59,172 bases of DNA from Methanobrevibacter sp. (GCA_017553445.1 JAFZMD010000076.1:1-59172); one strand, 5' to 3'. Positions 30,349 through 39,750 are shown, counted from the first letter of the stretch. Numbers and translations: made by a program. Notes: generated by a model from the letters alone, not told the origin.

Positions 30349-31509
30349 ATGAATACTAAAGAACTAATTGAAATTGAAGATAATTATTTTATTAATACTT
30401 TCACAAGACAACCTATAGTTTTAGACCATGGTGAAGGTGTAAAAGTTACAGACATTGATGGAAATGAATATATAGATATGTTTGCAGGTATTGCAGTCAA
30501 TGCGTTAGGTCACAACCACCCAAAACTTGTAAAGGCAATACAGGACCAGGCAGAAAAGCTCATTCACGTTTCAAGCATTTACTATAATGGGCCTGCATTG
30601 ATATATGCTAAGAGATTAGTTGATAAAACTAACTTTGATAGAATATTTTACGCAAACAGCGGTGCTGAAGCTAATGAGGGAGCCATTAAGCTGGCCGTCA
30701 AATACACAGGAAAAAGTGAAGTAATATCAACCGTCGAATCATTCCACGGAAGAACCATAATGACCCTTGCGGCAACCGGACATGAACATTATCATGAACC
30801 GTTCAGATCAATTTTACCAAAAGGCTTCATCAACGTGCCTTACAATGACATTGAAGCTATTAAAGAAGCAATTACAGAAAACACTGCAGCTATCATTGTC
30901 GAACCTATTCAGGGTGAAGGCGGTGTAAATGTTCCTGACATTGACTATCTAAAGCAAATTGAAGAAATCTGTCATGAAAAAGACATCGTATTTATTGTGG
31001 ATGAAGTGCAGACAGGCTTTGGAAGATGCGGAACATTATTTGCCCATGAACTGTTCGATGTAAAACCTGATATCATGACAATGGCTAAAGGAATCGGTGG
31101 AGGAGTCCCAATGGGCGGAATTCTTGCAACCGAAAAGGTAGCCGGTGCATTCGTACCTGGAGATCATGGAACCACTTTCGGCGGAGGACCTCTAGTCTGT
31201 GCAGCAGCCAATGCAGTATTAGATGCCTTTGAAGAGGAAAACCTCCTGGATAATGTTAATGAAGTTGGCGATTACTTTATCGGAGAACTTAAAAAATTGG
31301 ATAAGGAAATCATCGCTGATGTAAGAGGTAAAGGATTGATGGTAGGTTTGGAATTAACAGAACCTGGTGCAGAATATGTTGATAAACTCCGCGAAAAAGG
31401 ATTTTTAATCAACTGTACTGCAGATAAAGTATTAAGGTTCGTACCTCCTTTAATCATTACTAAAGATGAAATTGATGAATTTGTAAAGGCTTTAGATGAA
31501 ATACTCTAA
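30349..31509 (+). CDS. argD: Acetylornithine aminotransferase
   Basis: PLP enzyme of arginine synthesis, transferring an amino group to N-acetylglutamate semialdehyde. It may also act in lysine synthesis. The PLP lysine is K247 in MAKGIGGGVPMGG, the cofactor aspartate is in FIVDEVQTGFGRCG, and GTTFGGGPL follows. About 386 residues. The GTG at 30340 is read as part of the GTGATT ribosome binding site, so ATG 30349 is chosen. Its stop overlaps the convergent Nudix stop by four bases. The neighbouring lysA and dapF make an amino-acid-synthesis block. Confidence 0.93.
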   Translation: MNTKELIEIEDNYFINTFTRQPIVLDHGEGVKVTDIDGNEYIDMFAGIAVNALGHNHPKLVKAIQDQAEKLIHVSSIYYNGPALIYAKRLVDKTNFDRIFYANSGAEANEGAIKLAVKYTGKSEVISTVESFHGRTIMTLAATGHEHYHEPFRSILPKGFINVPYNDIEAIKEAITENTAAIIVEPIQGEGGVNVPDIDYLKQIEEICHEKDIVFIVDEVQTGFGRCGTLFAHELFDVKPDIMTMAKGIGGGVPMGGILATEKVAGAFVPGDHGTTFGGGPLVCAAANAVLDAFEEENLLDNVNEVGDYFIGELKKLDKEIIADVRGKGLMVGLELTEPGAEYVDKLREKGFLINCTADKVLRFVPPLIITKDEIDEFVKALDEIL

Positions 31510-31910
31510 AGTTTCTCATTTCTTTTTTTGATTATTTTTTCTAGTGATGAAGTAATATCTAGAGATTTAATCTCATTAACGCTGGCCCACATCCAGTCAT
31601 CGTGCTCTTCACTTATTTTAACTTCACCTTCAATGTCTTTTGCATACATTATAAGCTGCACTGTTCTTTTATGCGGATAGTCATCCTGCACTGCCTCACA
31701 AAAGTCTCCGACTTTAACATCCAAATCAGTTTCTTCTTTGATTTCACGAACCAGCGCTTCATCAAAAAATTCTCCCTTTTCTATTTTTCCTCCGGGCAGT
31801 TCCCATTTGTGGGGATTGGTTCTTGATTTGGGATGTCTTCTCAAAACTAAAATTTTTCCTTCTTCATTTTTTACTACACTTCTCATTGTCAGTCCGTATG
31901 GTTTTTCCAT
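31506..31910 (-). CDS. Nudix hydrolase (MutT/CTP-pyrophosphatase-like)
   Basis: About 134 residues. The Nudix box starts GGKIEKGEFFDEA and ends REIKEETDLDV. The N-terminal MRSVVKNEEGKILVLRRHPKS and the KWELPGG lead resemble small MutT-type nucleotide-cleaning enzymes. ATG 31910 follows GTGATATC. A longer reading from 31949 lacks a good site. Substrates such as 8-oxo-dGTP or modified pyrimidine nucleotides are possible but not determinable. Confidence 0.85.
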   Translation of the reverse strand: MEKPYGLTMRSVVKNEEGKILVLRRHPKSRTNPHKWELPGGKIEKGEFFDEALVREIKEETDLDVKVGDFCEAVQDDYPHKRTVQLIMYAKDIEGEVKISEEHDDWMWASVNEIKSLDITSSLEKIIKKRNEKL

Positions 31911-32063
31911 GATATCACATTTTCCAGTTATTGCTATTGAATTTGTCATTAATCCATTAAAATATTATTCAAAATCGCTGGAAAAATCATTTCCTTCGCT
32001 ACTTATAAATAAGATACGATACATAATTAAAATTATAATGAAACTTTTTTAGGAGTTTAAATT

Positions 32064-33347
32064 ATGGATTTAAATATTAAAGTCAATGATAAAAACCACT
32101 TGGATATCGGTGGTGCGGATGCAGTAGATATTGCAGAAGAATTTGGAACTCCAACCTATGTTATTGATGAAAATAGGATAAGAGACAATTATAACAGATT
32201 TTATGGTGCATTTTCTAAATACTATCCTGATTTCAAAGTATTTTACGCATGTAAAGCTAACACCAATTTGGCTGTAATGAAAATATTGGAAAGTGAAGGA
32301 TGCTGTATTGATGCAGTTTCACCTGGTGAAGTTTATACAGCTAAAAAATTAGGATTTGATGGTAAAAGAATCCTGTTCACTGGGAATAACATTACAAATG
32401 AAGAATTGAAATTCGTTCACGATGAAGGGGCAGTCTTAAACATAGATTCCATTTCAGCGCTTAACAGATTGGCTAAAGTCGTTGACCCTGAGGGATTAAA
32501 AATATCATTTAGAGTAAACCCAATGGTCGGTGCAGGACATCACGATCACTGTATCACCGGTGGAGTAATGAGTAAATTTGGTATTATGGATTCAGAAGCT
32601 GTTGAAGTTTATGAAATGGCTAAAGATTTAGGATTCAATCCAATCGGTATGCACTCCCACATCGGTTCAGGAATCTTGGATCCGGAACCGTTCAAATTAG
32701 CTATTGAATCAACAATGGACATTGCAGGAAAAGTTCACCAGGAAGCCGGAATCGACTTTGAATTTGTTGATTTTGGTGGAGGTGTCGGTGTTCCTTACAC
32801 TCCTGAAGAAAATATCGTTGATTTGGACAAATTCGCAGAAGTCAATGTCGGATTATTCAAAGAGAAATTGGAGCAGTATGATATGGGTTCACCTACAATG
32901 TATCTTGAACCTGGCAGATTCTTGGTCGCTGATGCAAGCGTACTTTTAGTAACAGTTAACAGCGTAAAACAAAGCTACAGAAAATTCATAGGCGTAGATG
33001 CAGGTTTCCACACTCTATTAAGGCCGGCAATGTATGATTCATACCACCATATTGTAGATGCAAGCAAAATGGATGCTCCTGATACCCAGGAAGTTGACAT
33101 TGCAGGAAATGTATGTGAATCCGGTGATTTATTTGCACGTGACAGACCAATGCCTGACGTGGAAGAAGGAGATGTCTTGGGAATATTGAATGCTGGTGCT
33201 TACGGATTTACAATGTCTTCAAATTACAATTCAAGACCATTGGCCTCTGAAGTATTGGTAACTGATGGTGAATGCCAAATTGTCCGTGAAAGACAAACAT
33301 TTGAAGATTTATTTGCACAGCAAATAATTCCAGATCATTTAAAATAA
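32064..33347 (+). CDS. lysA: Diaminopimelate decarboxylase
   Basis: Final step of lysine synthesis by the diaminopimelate route. Fold III PLP enzyme: Lys64 in FYACKANTN binds PLP. Other motifs are HSHIGSGI, the glycine-rich [11 protein letters not shown] and the C-terminal catalytic [11 protein letters not shown]. 427 residues, normal. GGAGTTTAAATT precedes the ATG. dapF follows in the same direction with about ten bases between, so the two diaminopimelate enzymes form an operon. Confidence 0.96.
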   Translation: MDLNIKVNDKNHLDIGGADAVDIAEEFGTPTYVIDENRIRDNYNRFYGAFSKYYPDFKVFYACKANTNLAVMKILESEGCCIDAVSPGEVYTAKKLGFDGKRILFTGNNITNEELKFVHDEGAVLNIDSISALNRLAKVVDPEGLKISFRVNPMVGAGHHDHCITGGVMSKFGIMDSEAVEVYEMAKDLGFNPIGMHSHIGSGILDPEPFKLAIESTMDIAGKVHQEAGIDFEFVDFGGGVGVPYTPEENIVDLDKFAEVNVGLFKEKLEQYDMGSPTMYLEPGRFLVADASVLLVTVNSVKQSYRKFIGVDAGFHTLLRPAMYDSYHHIVDASKMDAPDTQEVDIAGNVCESGDLFARDRPMPDVEEGDVLGILNAGAYGFTMSSNYNSRPLASEVLVTDGECQIVRERQTFEDLFAQQIIPDHLK

Positions 33348-33357
33348 GTTGATTATT

Positions 33358-34218
33358 ATGTTAGATTTAAAAGGATTGAAATTTTCTAAAATGCACGGTA
33401 TAGGAAATGACTTCCCAATCATTGATGAATCAAAAGGTGAAGTGATTCCCGAAGCTGACAAACCGGAAGCATGCAGGATATTATGTCACAGAAACTTCGG
33501 TGTCGGTGGAGATGGAGTATTGTTTGTAGAACCATCTGACGTTGCTGATATTGGATACAGAATGTTTAATCCAGATGGAAGCGAAGCCGAAATGTGCGGT
33601 AATGGTATTAGATGCTTCGGTGATTTTGTTTACAGAAAAGGAATTTTAAAACAGGAAAAAATGACTGTTGAGACAAGAGCTGGAATAAAAACCATTGAAA
33701 TCACATTGGAAGATGATGAACCTGTTCTATTTAAAGTGAATATGGGAACATCAACTTTTAAGACTCCTGAAATCCCAATGACTTCAGATAATGATGAGTT
33801 CATTGATGGAGAACTTGAAGTGCTGGATACAACATTTAACGTTACAGCCATCAGTGTCGGCAATCCCCATGCAATAATATTTGTCGATGATGTTGAATCT
33901 GTTGACATCAATAAGTATGGTCCGGCCATTGAGGCTCATGAAGTTTTCCCTGAAAAAATCAATGTGCACTTTGTTGAGGTTATAAGTAAAAACGAAGGTA
34001 AAATGATTACTTGGGAACGTGGGGCTGGCGTTACACTTGCTTGCGGTACTGGTGCAACTTCAACAGCTATTTCCGGTTTCAAATTAGGATTATTCGATGA
34101 AAACGTATTGCTTCATTTGCCTGGTGGAGACTTGAACTTCACGATTTATGAGGAAAATGATGAATTAGGTGCTTTCATGGAAGGTCCTGCAAAGCTTGTT
34201 TTTGATGGAGAATTCTAA
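33358..34218 (+). CDS. dapF: Diaminopimelate epimerase
   Basis: Converts LL- to meso-diaminopimelate, the substrate of the preceding lysA. The two catalytic cysteines are Cys80 in MCGNGIRCFG and Cys229 in LACGTGATST. The N-terminus is FSKMHGIGNDF. 286 residues from ATG 33358. The TTG at 33349 is in the ribosome binding region (GTTGATT) and is not taken. The cell wall is pseudomurein, so lysine rather than meso-diaminopimelate is the expected end product. Confidence 0.95.
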   Translation: MLDLKGLKFSKMHGIGNDFPIIDESKGEVIPEADKPEACRILCHRNFGVGGDGVLFVEPSDVADIGYRMFNPDGSEAEMCGNGIRCFGDFVYRKGILKQEKMTVETRAGIKTIEITLEDDEPVLFKVNMGTSTFKTPEIPMTSDNDEFIDGELEVLDTTFNVTAISVGNPHAIIFVDDVESVDINKYGPAIEAHEVFPEKINVHFVEVISKNEGKMITWERGAGVTLACGTGATSTAISGFKLGLFDENVLLHLPGGDLNFTIYEENDELGAFMEGPAKLVFDGEF

Positions 34219-34233
34219 TCATTCTCCTTTTTT
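34207..34233 (+). terminator. Terminator of lysA-dapF
   Basis: GGAGAAT (34207-34213) and ATTCTCC (34221-34227) form a stem whose loop contains the dapF stop codon. Six T residues follow immediately (34228-34233). Confidence 0.65.
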
Positions 34234-34235
34234 AA

Positions 34236-34817
34236 TTATATTAAATATCCATTAATCAACACAATATCTTCGAAAAAATAGTGTTCTTTTTTTGCAATTT
34301 CAGCTATAAATCCAAGTTCATCAAGACGGTTCAGTGTTTCGTCATTGTCCGACAATGAAGACTGAATCAGCTGGACAATTCCACCATCATTTAAATGATT
34401 TTTCACTTCATTTAAAAATAAATCTATAACTTTCCTACCATTTAATCCACCGTCAAATGCATAATTTAGATTGTCATCTAAAACTTCACCTTCTTCGGTC
34501 GGTAGATATGGAGTATTGAATAAAATTACATCAAACTTTCTTTCTTTAATGGGTTCAAACAAGTTTCCAAAGATCAGTTCAATGTTATCGATATTATTGG
34601 CCTTAAAATTAGATTCTGCCAGCATGATGGCATCAAAATTAATGTCTGTGGCAGTCACTTTATCAGTTAGCTTGGAGGCATACATTGCAACGATTCCTGA
34701 CCCAGTACCGATTTCCAAAACGCTTTTTCCGTATTCTATCTCTAAATTCTCCGCAAGCAAATAACTGTCCTCTGCGGGAACATAAACATTTTCGTTTGTG
34801 TTAATTATAAAATCCAT
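34236..34817 (-). CDS. HemK2/Mtq2-like protein methyltransferase
   Basis: SAM-dependent class I methyltransferase. The SAM loop is VLEIGTGSGIVAMYA, the acidic motif II TATDINFDAI, and the catalytic NPPY is varied to NTPY in LFNTPYLPTEEG. Archaeal relatives methylate a glutamine in release factor aRF1. About 193 residues. The start is uncertain: ATG 34817 follows GATTGAT, while ATG 34826 lies inside the ksgA end. It is the last gene of the rpl21e-rpoF-DUF655-ksgA run. Confidence 0.85.
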   Translation of the reverse strand: MDFIINTNENVYVPAEDSYLLAENLEIEYGKSVLEIGTGSGIVAMYASKLTDKVTATDINFDAIMLAESNFKANNIDNIELIFGNLFEPIKERKFDVILFNTPYLPTEEGEVLDDNLNYAFDGGLNGRKVIDLFLNEVKNHLNDGGIVQLIQSSLSDNDETLNRLDELGFIAEIAKKEHYFFEDIVLINGYLI

Positions 34818-34818
34818 A

Positions 34819-35727
34819 TCAATCATTGAAAATAGGGTTAAGTTCTTTTGAAACAAATAATATTTCTTCAGGGTTCAGTGTGATAACTCTTTTGGTTAAA
34901 TATTCATTAAGCTTTTCATCAGAAATGTCATTGAGCCTTTTTTTAATTTCCTTTTTGTCCAGGTTGCTTACAATATGTCTTGAATCAATTAATGCATTTT
35001 TAATTTTTTTATTCCGGTGCTGGAATAGTGCCTTGCAGAATTTTGAATAGGAATCAAAATCATCACAATCTAGCTCGGATTCCTTGGGAGTTAAGCTCAT
35101 AACGACAGAATCGATTTTGGGCTTGGGAATAAAGCTTTCACAGCTCACATCAGTCAGTTTTTTGACATCACATTTAAAATAAAGCATAGCCGAAAGTCTG
35201 GAATAGTTTTTGCTTCCGACTTCACCGTTCATTCTTTCAGCAAATTCTTTCTGATACATTAAAACGGCTAAATCAAAATTATAATCTAAAAATTTGAATG
35301 TAATGGGTGATGATATTTGATAAGGTAGATTAGATACTATCTTATTGAATTTTGGAAATTCAATTTTCAATGCATCCTCATTAATGAGCTCTACATTATC
35401 AATTTTCTCCTCTTTTAAGCGCTGTTCCAATATTTCACAGATATTGGAATCTTGCTCAATAGCTATTACTTTTTTAGCCTTTTTGGCTAATTCTATTGTA
35501 AGTGTACCGATTCCCGTACCAATCTCTAAAACAACATCTTCCTTTGTTATGTTTCCAAAATTAATAATTTGATCACGTTTATTCCTATCAATCAAATAAT
35601 TTTGTCCAAGATTTTTATTTAATCGTATTCCATATTTGTTTAGAATGGATTTTGTCGTTTTAGATAATGATTCGTTACCGTCACTATTCAAGTTATCACT
35701 TTTATCTTTTATTCCTGCTTTGAGCAT
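34819..35727 (-). CDS. ksgA: 16S rRNA dimethyladenosine transferase (KsgA/Dim1)
   Basis: Dimethylates two adjacent adenines at the 3' end of 16S rRNA. Motifs: LNKNLGQNYLID, DVVLEIGTGIGTLT, VIAIEQD and the catalytic NLPYQISSPI. The C-terminal helical RNA-binding part includes FCKALFQHRNKKIKNAL. The first 30 residues are non-conserved and acidic, so the true start could be further in. The gene overlaps the DUF655 stop by 26 bases, implying coupling. Confidence 0.94.
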   Translation of the reverse strand: MLKAGIKDKSDNLNSDGNESLSKTTKSILNKYGIRLNKNLGQNYLIDRNKRDQIINFGNITKEDVVLEIGTGIGTLTIELAKKAKKVIAIEQDSNICEILEQRLKEEKIDNVELINEDALKIEFPKFNKIVSNLPYQISSPITFKFLDYNFDLAVLMYQKEFAERMNGEVGSKNYSRLSAMLYFKCDVKKLTDVSCESFIPKPKIDSVVMSLTPKESELDCDDFDSYSKFCKALFQHRNKKIKNALIDSRHIVSNLDKKEIKKRLNDISDEKLNEYLTKRVITLNPEEILFVSKELNPIFND

Positions 35728-36337
35728 TTCTAGGAATAGGGGTAAATAAATAATATTTTTGTTTACCTTTTTTAACTGTTGTATTATCCAGTTCCTGTTT
35801 TACACGATTAACAATCATGCCAACAGGATCGGATATTGCAGGAACTCTTTGAGTAATATCTTCAAAGCTTTCAAATTCTTTTTTCTTACGCTCTTCGATA
35901 ATTTCCCACATGTATTTTTTACCGATTCCCGGAAGCAATTCCAGTTGATGTAATCTTGTATTGACAGGGCCGGCATTATTGAAAAAGCTAACGAATTCAT
36001 CTTCTCTTGAAATAACGATATCTTTAATTGCATATTCAAGTTCTATTCTACTTGTAGCAGTTAAATTTTCAAAATCTAATTTTCCAAGGACTCTATAAAT
36101 TTTATCTCTTTTTCCTTTTCCAATATAAACGGTATCTTGAATTTCTAAATCAACACCCTTTTTCGGGGTTAATTCTAATAAAGTGAAGTAATCAGTACCA
36201 ATAGCTTGAGCAATAGCTTTTCCTTTAAACTTAGACATGTCAGATTGAACATATCCTAAACTAAGATAATCCAAGATAACTGCATTGTCTTCAGTTTTTT
36301 GAGGAGGGTTTTTTCTTTTATTATTTCTTTTTTCCAT
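35702..36337 (-). CDS. DUF655 archaeal protein, probably RNA-binding
   Basis: About 211 residues. The N-terminal tail is basic (KRNNKRKNPPQK). A central OB-like segment (DLEIQDTVYIGKGKRDKIYRV) and a helix-hairpin-helix-like LELLPGIGKKYMWEIIEERK match the DUF655 family found beside ksgA and rpoF in archaea. ATG 36337 follows GTGATAATT. The function is unknown. Context (L21e, Rpb4, KsgA) points to ribosome or RNA metabolism. Confidence 0.88.
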   Translation of the reverse strand: MEKRNNKRKNPPQKTEDNAVILDYLSLGYVQSDMSKFKGKAIAQAIGTDYFTLLELTPKKGVDLEIQDTVYIGKGKRDKIYRVLGKLDFENLTATSRIELEYAIKDIVISREDEFVSFFNNAGPVNTRLHQLELLPGIGKKYMWEIIEERKKKEFESFEDITQRVPAISDPVGMIVNRVKQELDNTTVKKGKQKYYLFTPIPRNAQSRNKR

Positions 36338-36414
36338 AATTATCACTTCACTATTTTTTAAAAATCTAATATTTAATTTAATGTTTAATAGTAATAAATA
36401 TATCTAAAAAAAGT

Positions 36415-36457
36415 AGTTTAAAAAAGTATTGAAAAGAATAGTAAAAAAACTATTCTT
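36415..36457 (-). terminator. Hairpin and T-tracts at the end of rpoF
   Basis: AAGAATAGT (36434-36442) and ACTATTCTT (36449-36457) form a 9-bp stem with the rpoF stop codon in it. T-rich tracts follow on the minus strand near 36415-36425. Because DUF655 lies downstream in the same direction, this would partly separate rpl21e-rpoF from DUF655-ksgA-hemK2. Confidence 0.5.
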
Positions 36458-36794
36458 CAGGGAAATATTGATTTAAGATATCAAGAATTTGTTCCATTTC
36501 TTCTTTGCTTATTTGTGTTGGTTCTTTAGCGAAAATTAATCTTAAATCAGATAAATCTTGTGGAATTAAATCTGCAATATGTACAGCAACTTTGTGCCTT
36601 AAACCAATTTTGGTTTCAAGTTCCTCAACGATTTTTTCTGTATCTTCAAGAGAAAATCTTGGAAATCTTGCAAGATGGTTTAATGTAACATTTTGCTCAT
36701 AATTTAATTCATAGTTTTGAGAAAATTCTTCCAGAGTATCTTTAACTTCAGCTCCGGTTATTTCCTCTTTTTTAATGATGTTTTTACCAATCAT
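36450..36794 (-). CDS. rpoF: DNA-directed RNA polymerase subunit F (Rpb4)
   Basis: A 114-residue all-helical protein of the archaeal Rpb4 family: EEITGAEVKDTLEEFSQ, YEQNVTLNHLARFPRFS, LRHKVAVHIADLIPQDLSDLR and the terminal EEMEQILDILNQYFPEE. It pairs with subunit E (Rpb7) in the polymerase stalk that handles RNA exit. It lies five bases after rpl21e, the common archaeal arrangement. Confidence 0.94.
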   Translation of the reverse strand: MIGKNIIKKEEITGAEVKDTLEEFSQNYELNYEQNVTLNHLARFPRFSLEDTEKIVEELETKIGLRHKVAVHIADLIPQDLSDLRLIFAKEPTQISKEEMEQILDILNQYFPEE

Positions 36795-36799
36795 TTAAA

Positions 36800-37090
36800 T
36801 CAGTTTTGTAATTTTAAGTGGTCAGGTCTAACAATTAATTCTTTTGCTTTGTTTCCTTCTTTTAAAGCGATTAAATAAGCTTTACCTTTGGTTCCAACAA
36901 TTTTACCAGTTTTGCCGTGGAATCTTGAGTGTGGTTGACCTTTTTGAATACTTGGATTAATAATAATGTGAACTAAATCTCCTTCTTCAAATTTTTGGAA
37001 TCTGTTTGTAATAGGATTAGTTCTTCCTTTTCTTTCGACTTTAGTTAATTTTTTTCTTGATCTGCTTTTAAATCCTCTTGATCTTTGCAT
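36800..37090 (-). CDS. rpl21e: 50S ribosomal protein L21e
   Basis: A 96-residue basic protein. [20 protein letters not shown] at the N-terminus and [24 protein letters not shown] in the middle are the L21e signature. GAGGTAATAAAA precedes the ATG. It is first in a run with rpoF. Its presumed leader holds a long interrupted stem (37134-37186). Confidence 0.96.
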   Translation of the reverse strand: MQRSRGFKSRSRKKLTKVERKGRTNPITNRFQKFEEGDLVHIIINPSIQKGQPHSRFHGKTGKIVGTKGKAYLIALKEGNKAKELIVRPDHLKLQN

Positions 37091-37133
37091 TTTTATTACC
37101 TCGATTTGTTAATGCACTGGGTATTAATTAAGT

Positions 37134-37186
37134 CTATGTTATCAGCTACCTAGTATCAAAAAAGCCCATAAATACTAGTAACATAG
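37134..37186 (-). promoter_or_regulatory. Long stem-loop in the presumed leader of rpl21e
   Basis: CTATGTTA (37134-37141) and CTAGTAT (37150-37156) pair with ATACTAG (37172-37178) and TAACATAG (37179-37186), giving 15 base pairs with an eight-base bulge on one side (37142-37149) and a 15-base apical loop. It lies 44-96 bases before the L21e start, downstream of a TATA-like region near 37220-37235. The 236-base gap between nrdD and rpl21e contains otherwise the nrdD terminator and AT-rich promoter sequence. Confidence 0.5.
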
Positions 37187-37295
37187 TGTATGAAAATAAT
37201 TTTATCATCAGTGATATGATAATAGTATAATTTATATTTAAAGATATTAATATACTTTTAGTTTTTTGCCATATTATGTTGATGATGGAAGTGAT

Positions 37296-37338
37296 TTTAA
37301 AAAAATGGTGTGGAAGATAACTGCATTTAGTTATCTTC
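37296..37338 (-). terminator. Terminator of nrdD
   Basis: GAAGATAACT (37313-37322) and AGTTATCTTC (37329-37338) form a perfect 10-bp stem that contains the nrdD stop codon region, followed on the minus strand by a seven-T run at about 37299-37305. Confidence 0.7.
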
Positions 37339-39645
37339 AAATCTTCTTCTGTCAATTAATTCTTGACGTTTACCAGGGTTCCAACCACCAGATGCAGATT
37401 TTGCACGACCTACTTGTTGTACGTATCCGGTAATTCTGTCATACCATTCTACATCTTCACTTTCACCGCAAGTTGGACAAGTGTGGTTTAATCCTTTCAT
37501 TAAAGTTTTACATTTTAAACAGAAACTTAAAGCTGAGCTGTATGCCCAGAAACCGATATCGGATTTTCTTGCAATTTTATTTGTTAAGCTCATTAATGAA
37601 TCAGGGTCAGAGTATGATTCGCCCATGAATGCATGGAAGATGTGTCCACCAGGAGTTAATGGGTGATATTGCTCTTCTATTTTGATTTTTTCAATTAATG
37701 ATGCGGAAGTGTCTACTGGCACATGAGATGAGTTTGTGTAGTAGTTGGCATTGCCGTCTCCCTGCACGATAGCTTGATCTCCGAATTGTTTTTTATCAAG
37801 AGTTGCAAATCTGTAAGCAGTAGATTCTGCAGGAGTTTGCAATACAGACCATCTGAGTCCAGTTTCTTCTTTTAATGTATTTGCTCTTTCATTAATGTAT
37901 TCAAGACATTTTATACCAAATTTATTAGCATCTGGGTTTTCAATACCTTCGCCGAATAGGGATAATAACATTTCATTAAGTCCAACAAAACCAAATGATA
38001 AGGTTGAATTTTGGATTCTGTAGTATGAATCTTCAGCTACTTGTTGTTTTAAGAATGGTAAAATGTGGAAATCATTTAAACATTTTAAACCTTGTTCTCT
38101 TCTAAGCATTAAGGTTTCAGTAGCCAAATCCATGTATTCGTCCAAGTATTCAAATACTTGGGTTTCGTCTTTGGATTGGTATCCGATTCTTGGGAGGTTT
38201 AAGGTTACGTATGCAAGGTTACCTGTTCTTAAACAGTCTTGGTCCCAGTCACCGGTCCAGTTGTCTTGTAAACAGGTTCTGCAGCCCATGTAATTTGCCA
38301 TGTCTCCTCTGTATCCTGCTAACATGTTAACAAAGTATGATGAACCGTATTTTGCGGATAATTCATGAACTAAACGGATGTCGTCTTCATATTCGCTTTT
38401 CATGGTTTCTTCACGTAGTGTGTAAATGGTATTTGGGAACAAATGAGGTTTTCCTTCATTGTCTCCTTCAAGTAAAGTTTCGGTGAATGCTCTTTGAATC
38501 AATCTGGTTTCTTCTTCAAAGTCACCATATGTTCCAACTACTTTTCCTTTTGGACCATATGCTGTTTCATCTTTTAAGAAGTTAGGAACTCCGAATTCCA
38601 ATGCCATACTTGTAAATGGTACTTGTGATCCACGAGCTGCATAAGCCATGTTCAAGTTATAAATGAGCATTTGAACGGACTGTTTGATTTCATCGTAGGT
38701 TCTTCCTCTTGCAAACGGTGCTACAAACACGTTCCATAAGGACATTCCTTGTCCACCGGACATGTTTTGCTGAGCTGCAAGCATGATTTCGCCAGTGTGG
38801 TTCATTAAGGTTTCCATGTGGTTTGGTGCACCTGCAATGGATGTGTGGTCTCCGGTACCGTCTACTTTAAGTCCGTATTTGATGAAGGTTCTTATATCAT
38901 GTTGCATACAGTTTAATGGCCTTCCTGCGAAGAATTCCAAATCGTGGATGTGGATATCACCGGACATATGTGCATCAGCCAAGTTTGCAGGAAGCATTTT
39001 TAATAATGCGTATTGTTTCAATGCTTCATCTGCCACATGCTTATGAATACTTTCCGGGTTGTGAATCATGTTAGCGTTATCTCTGTTACCGTTTTCAATT
39101 AAAGAGGTAATGTTATAAACAGGGATACCTAAACGAGTGTAACGGCTTCTTAAATCTTCTAATCCGTATTCGACCAATTTTGTGTTGACGATTTCCCTTA
39201 TCATTGGTGCAGTCAAGTATTCAACATTTAATTTTTTGAGTTCTTTCCAGGTTTCTGTTGCTATTTCAAATGCTGTTTCTTGGCTTGCGCCAGTCTCTTC
39301 AATTAAAGTGTTGGCGATTTTAGATAAATCGAATGCTTCAATAGTGTCTCTTGAAGTACGTACTTTCAATTGAGTACTTGCTAAGTATTTGTTTGCAATT
39401 TCACCATCAATGTCTTCTAGACATTCGTATACTATTTTTTTAATTTCTTTGGTTGTAATTCCATCATATAATTGTGATACAACTGTTGCTACAATTTTAT
39501 CGGATTCAAAGAATGGGGTTTCAACCATCACTAATGATTTCATTAATTTTTCGTAACTGAATCTTTCTTTTATTCCGTTATTTTTCTCCACATTAATTTT
39601 AACGGATTTATTTAGATTGTTTATAATTTCTGAACTTTTTTCCAT
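37327..39645 (-). CDS. nrdD: Anaerobic ribonucleoside-triphosphate reductase (NrdD)
   Basis: Oxygen-sensitive glycyl radical enzyme making dNTPs. Residues about 15-170 contain one and probably two ATP-cone domains for allosteric control, then the catalytic barrel (GDIHIHDLEFFAGRPLNC). The C-terminal zinc site is CLKC and CPTC, with the radical glycine in RITGYVQQ near the end. 772 residues, no intein. The activase nrdG is not adjacent. The ATG follows GGTGTG. A structured leader and an inverted repeat upstream suggest dedicated regulation. Confidence 0.95.
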   Translation of the reverse strand: MEKSSEIINNLNKSVKINVEKNNGIKERFSYEKLMKSLVMVETPFFESDKIVATVVSQLYDGITTKEIKKIVYECLEDIDGEIANKYLASTQLKVRTSRDTIEAFDLSKIANTLIEETGASQETAFEIATETWKELKKLNVEYLTAPMIREIVNTKLVEYGLEDLRSRYTRLGIPVYNITSLIENGNRDNANMIHNPESIHKHVADEALKQYALLKMLPANLADAHMSGDIHIHDLEFFAGRPLNCMQHDIRTFIKYGLKVDGTGDHTSIAGAPNHMETLMNHTGEIMLAAQQNMSGGQGMSLWNVFVAPFARGRTYDEIKQSVQMLIYNLNMAYAARGSQVPFTSMALEFGVPNFLKDETAYGPKGKVVGTYGDFEEETRLIQRAFTETLLEGDNEGKPHLFPNTIYTLREETMKSEYEDDIRLVHELSAKYGSSYFVNMLAGYRGDMANYMGCRTCLQDNWTGDWDQDCLRTGNLAYVTLNLPRIGYQSKDETQVFEYLDEYMDLATETLMLRREQGLKCLNDFHILPFLKQQVAEDSYYRIQNSTLSFGFVGLNEMLLSLFGEGIENPDANKFGIKCLEYINERANTLKEETGLRWSVLQTPAESTAYRFATLDKKQFGDQAIVQGDGNANYYTNSSHVPVDTSASLIEKIKIEEQYHPLTPGGHIFHAFMGESYSDPDSLMSLTNKIARKSDIGFWAYSSALSFCLKCKTLMKGLNHTCPTCGESEDVEWYDRITGYVQQVGRAKSASGGWNPGKRQELIDRRRFEDN

Positions 39646-39672
39646 TTAACACACCATTTTTTAGTTAATTTC

Positions 39673-39720
39673 GATTAGTAAAAAAAGTGATAGGGCAAGC
39701 TATCTACTACTAATCACTTA
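39673..39720 (-). promoter_or_regulatory. nrdD leader with overlapping alternative stems
   Basis: GATTAGTA (39673-39680) is a perfect inverted repeat with TACTAATC (39708-39715). Inside, AAGTGAT (39685-39691) pairs with ATCACTT (39713-39719), and GATAG (39689-39693) with CTATC (39700-39704). The first two stems share bases and cannot coexist. Read on the minus strand, the inner hairpin is followed by ACTTTTTTT, the look of a terminator. The element lies 28-75 bases before the nrdD ATG. Confidence 0.45.
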
Positions 39721-39750
39721 ATTATAATATTGGTAAGTACTTGTATATAG

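Noticed and set aside
37146-37355. 69-codon minus-strand frame between nrdD and rpl21e
   Set aside because: It overlaps the nrdD end, lacks a ribosome binding site, covers the terminator and promoter region, and its translation looks like AT-rich intergenic sequence.
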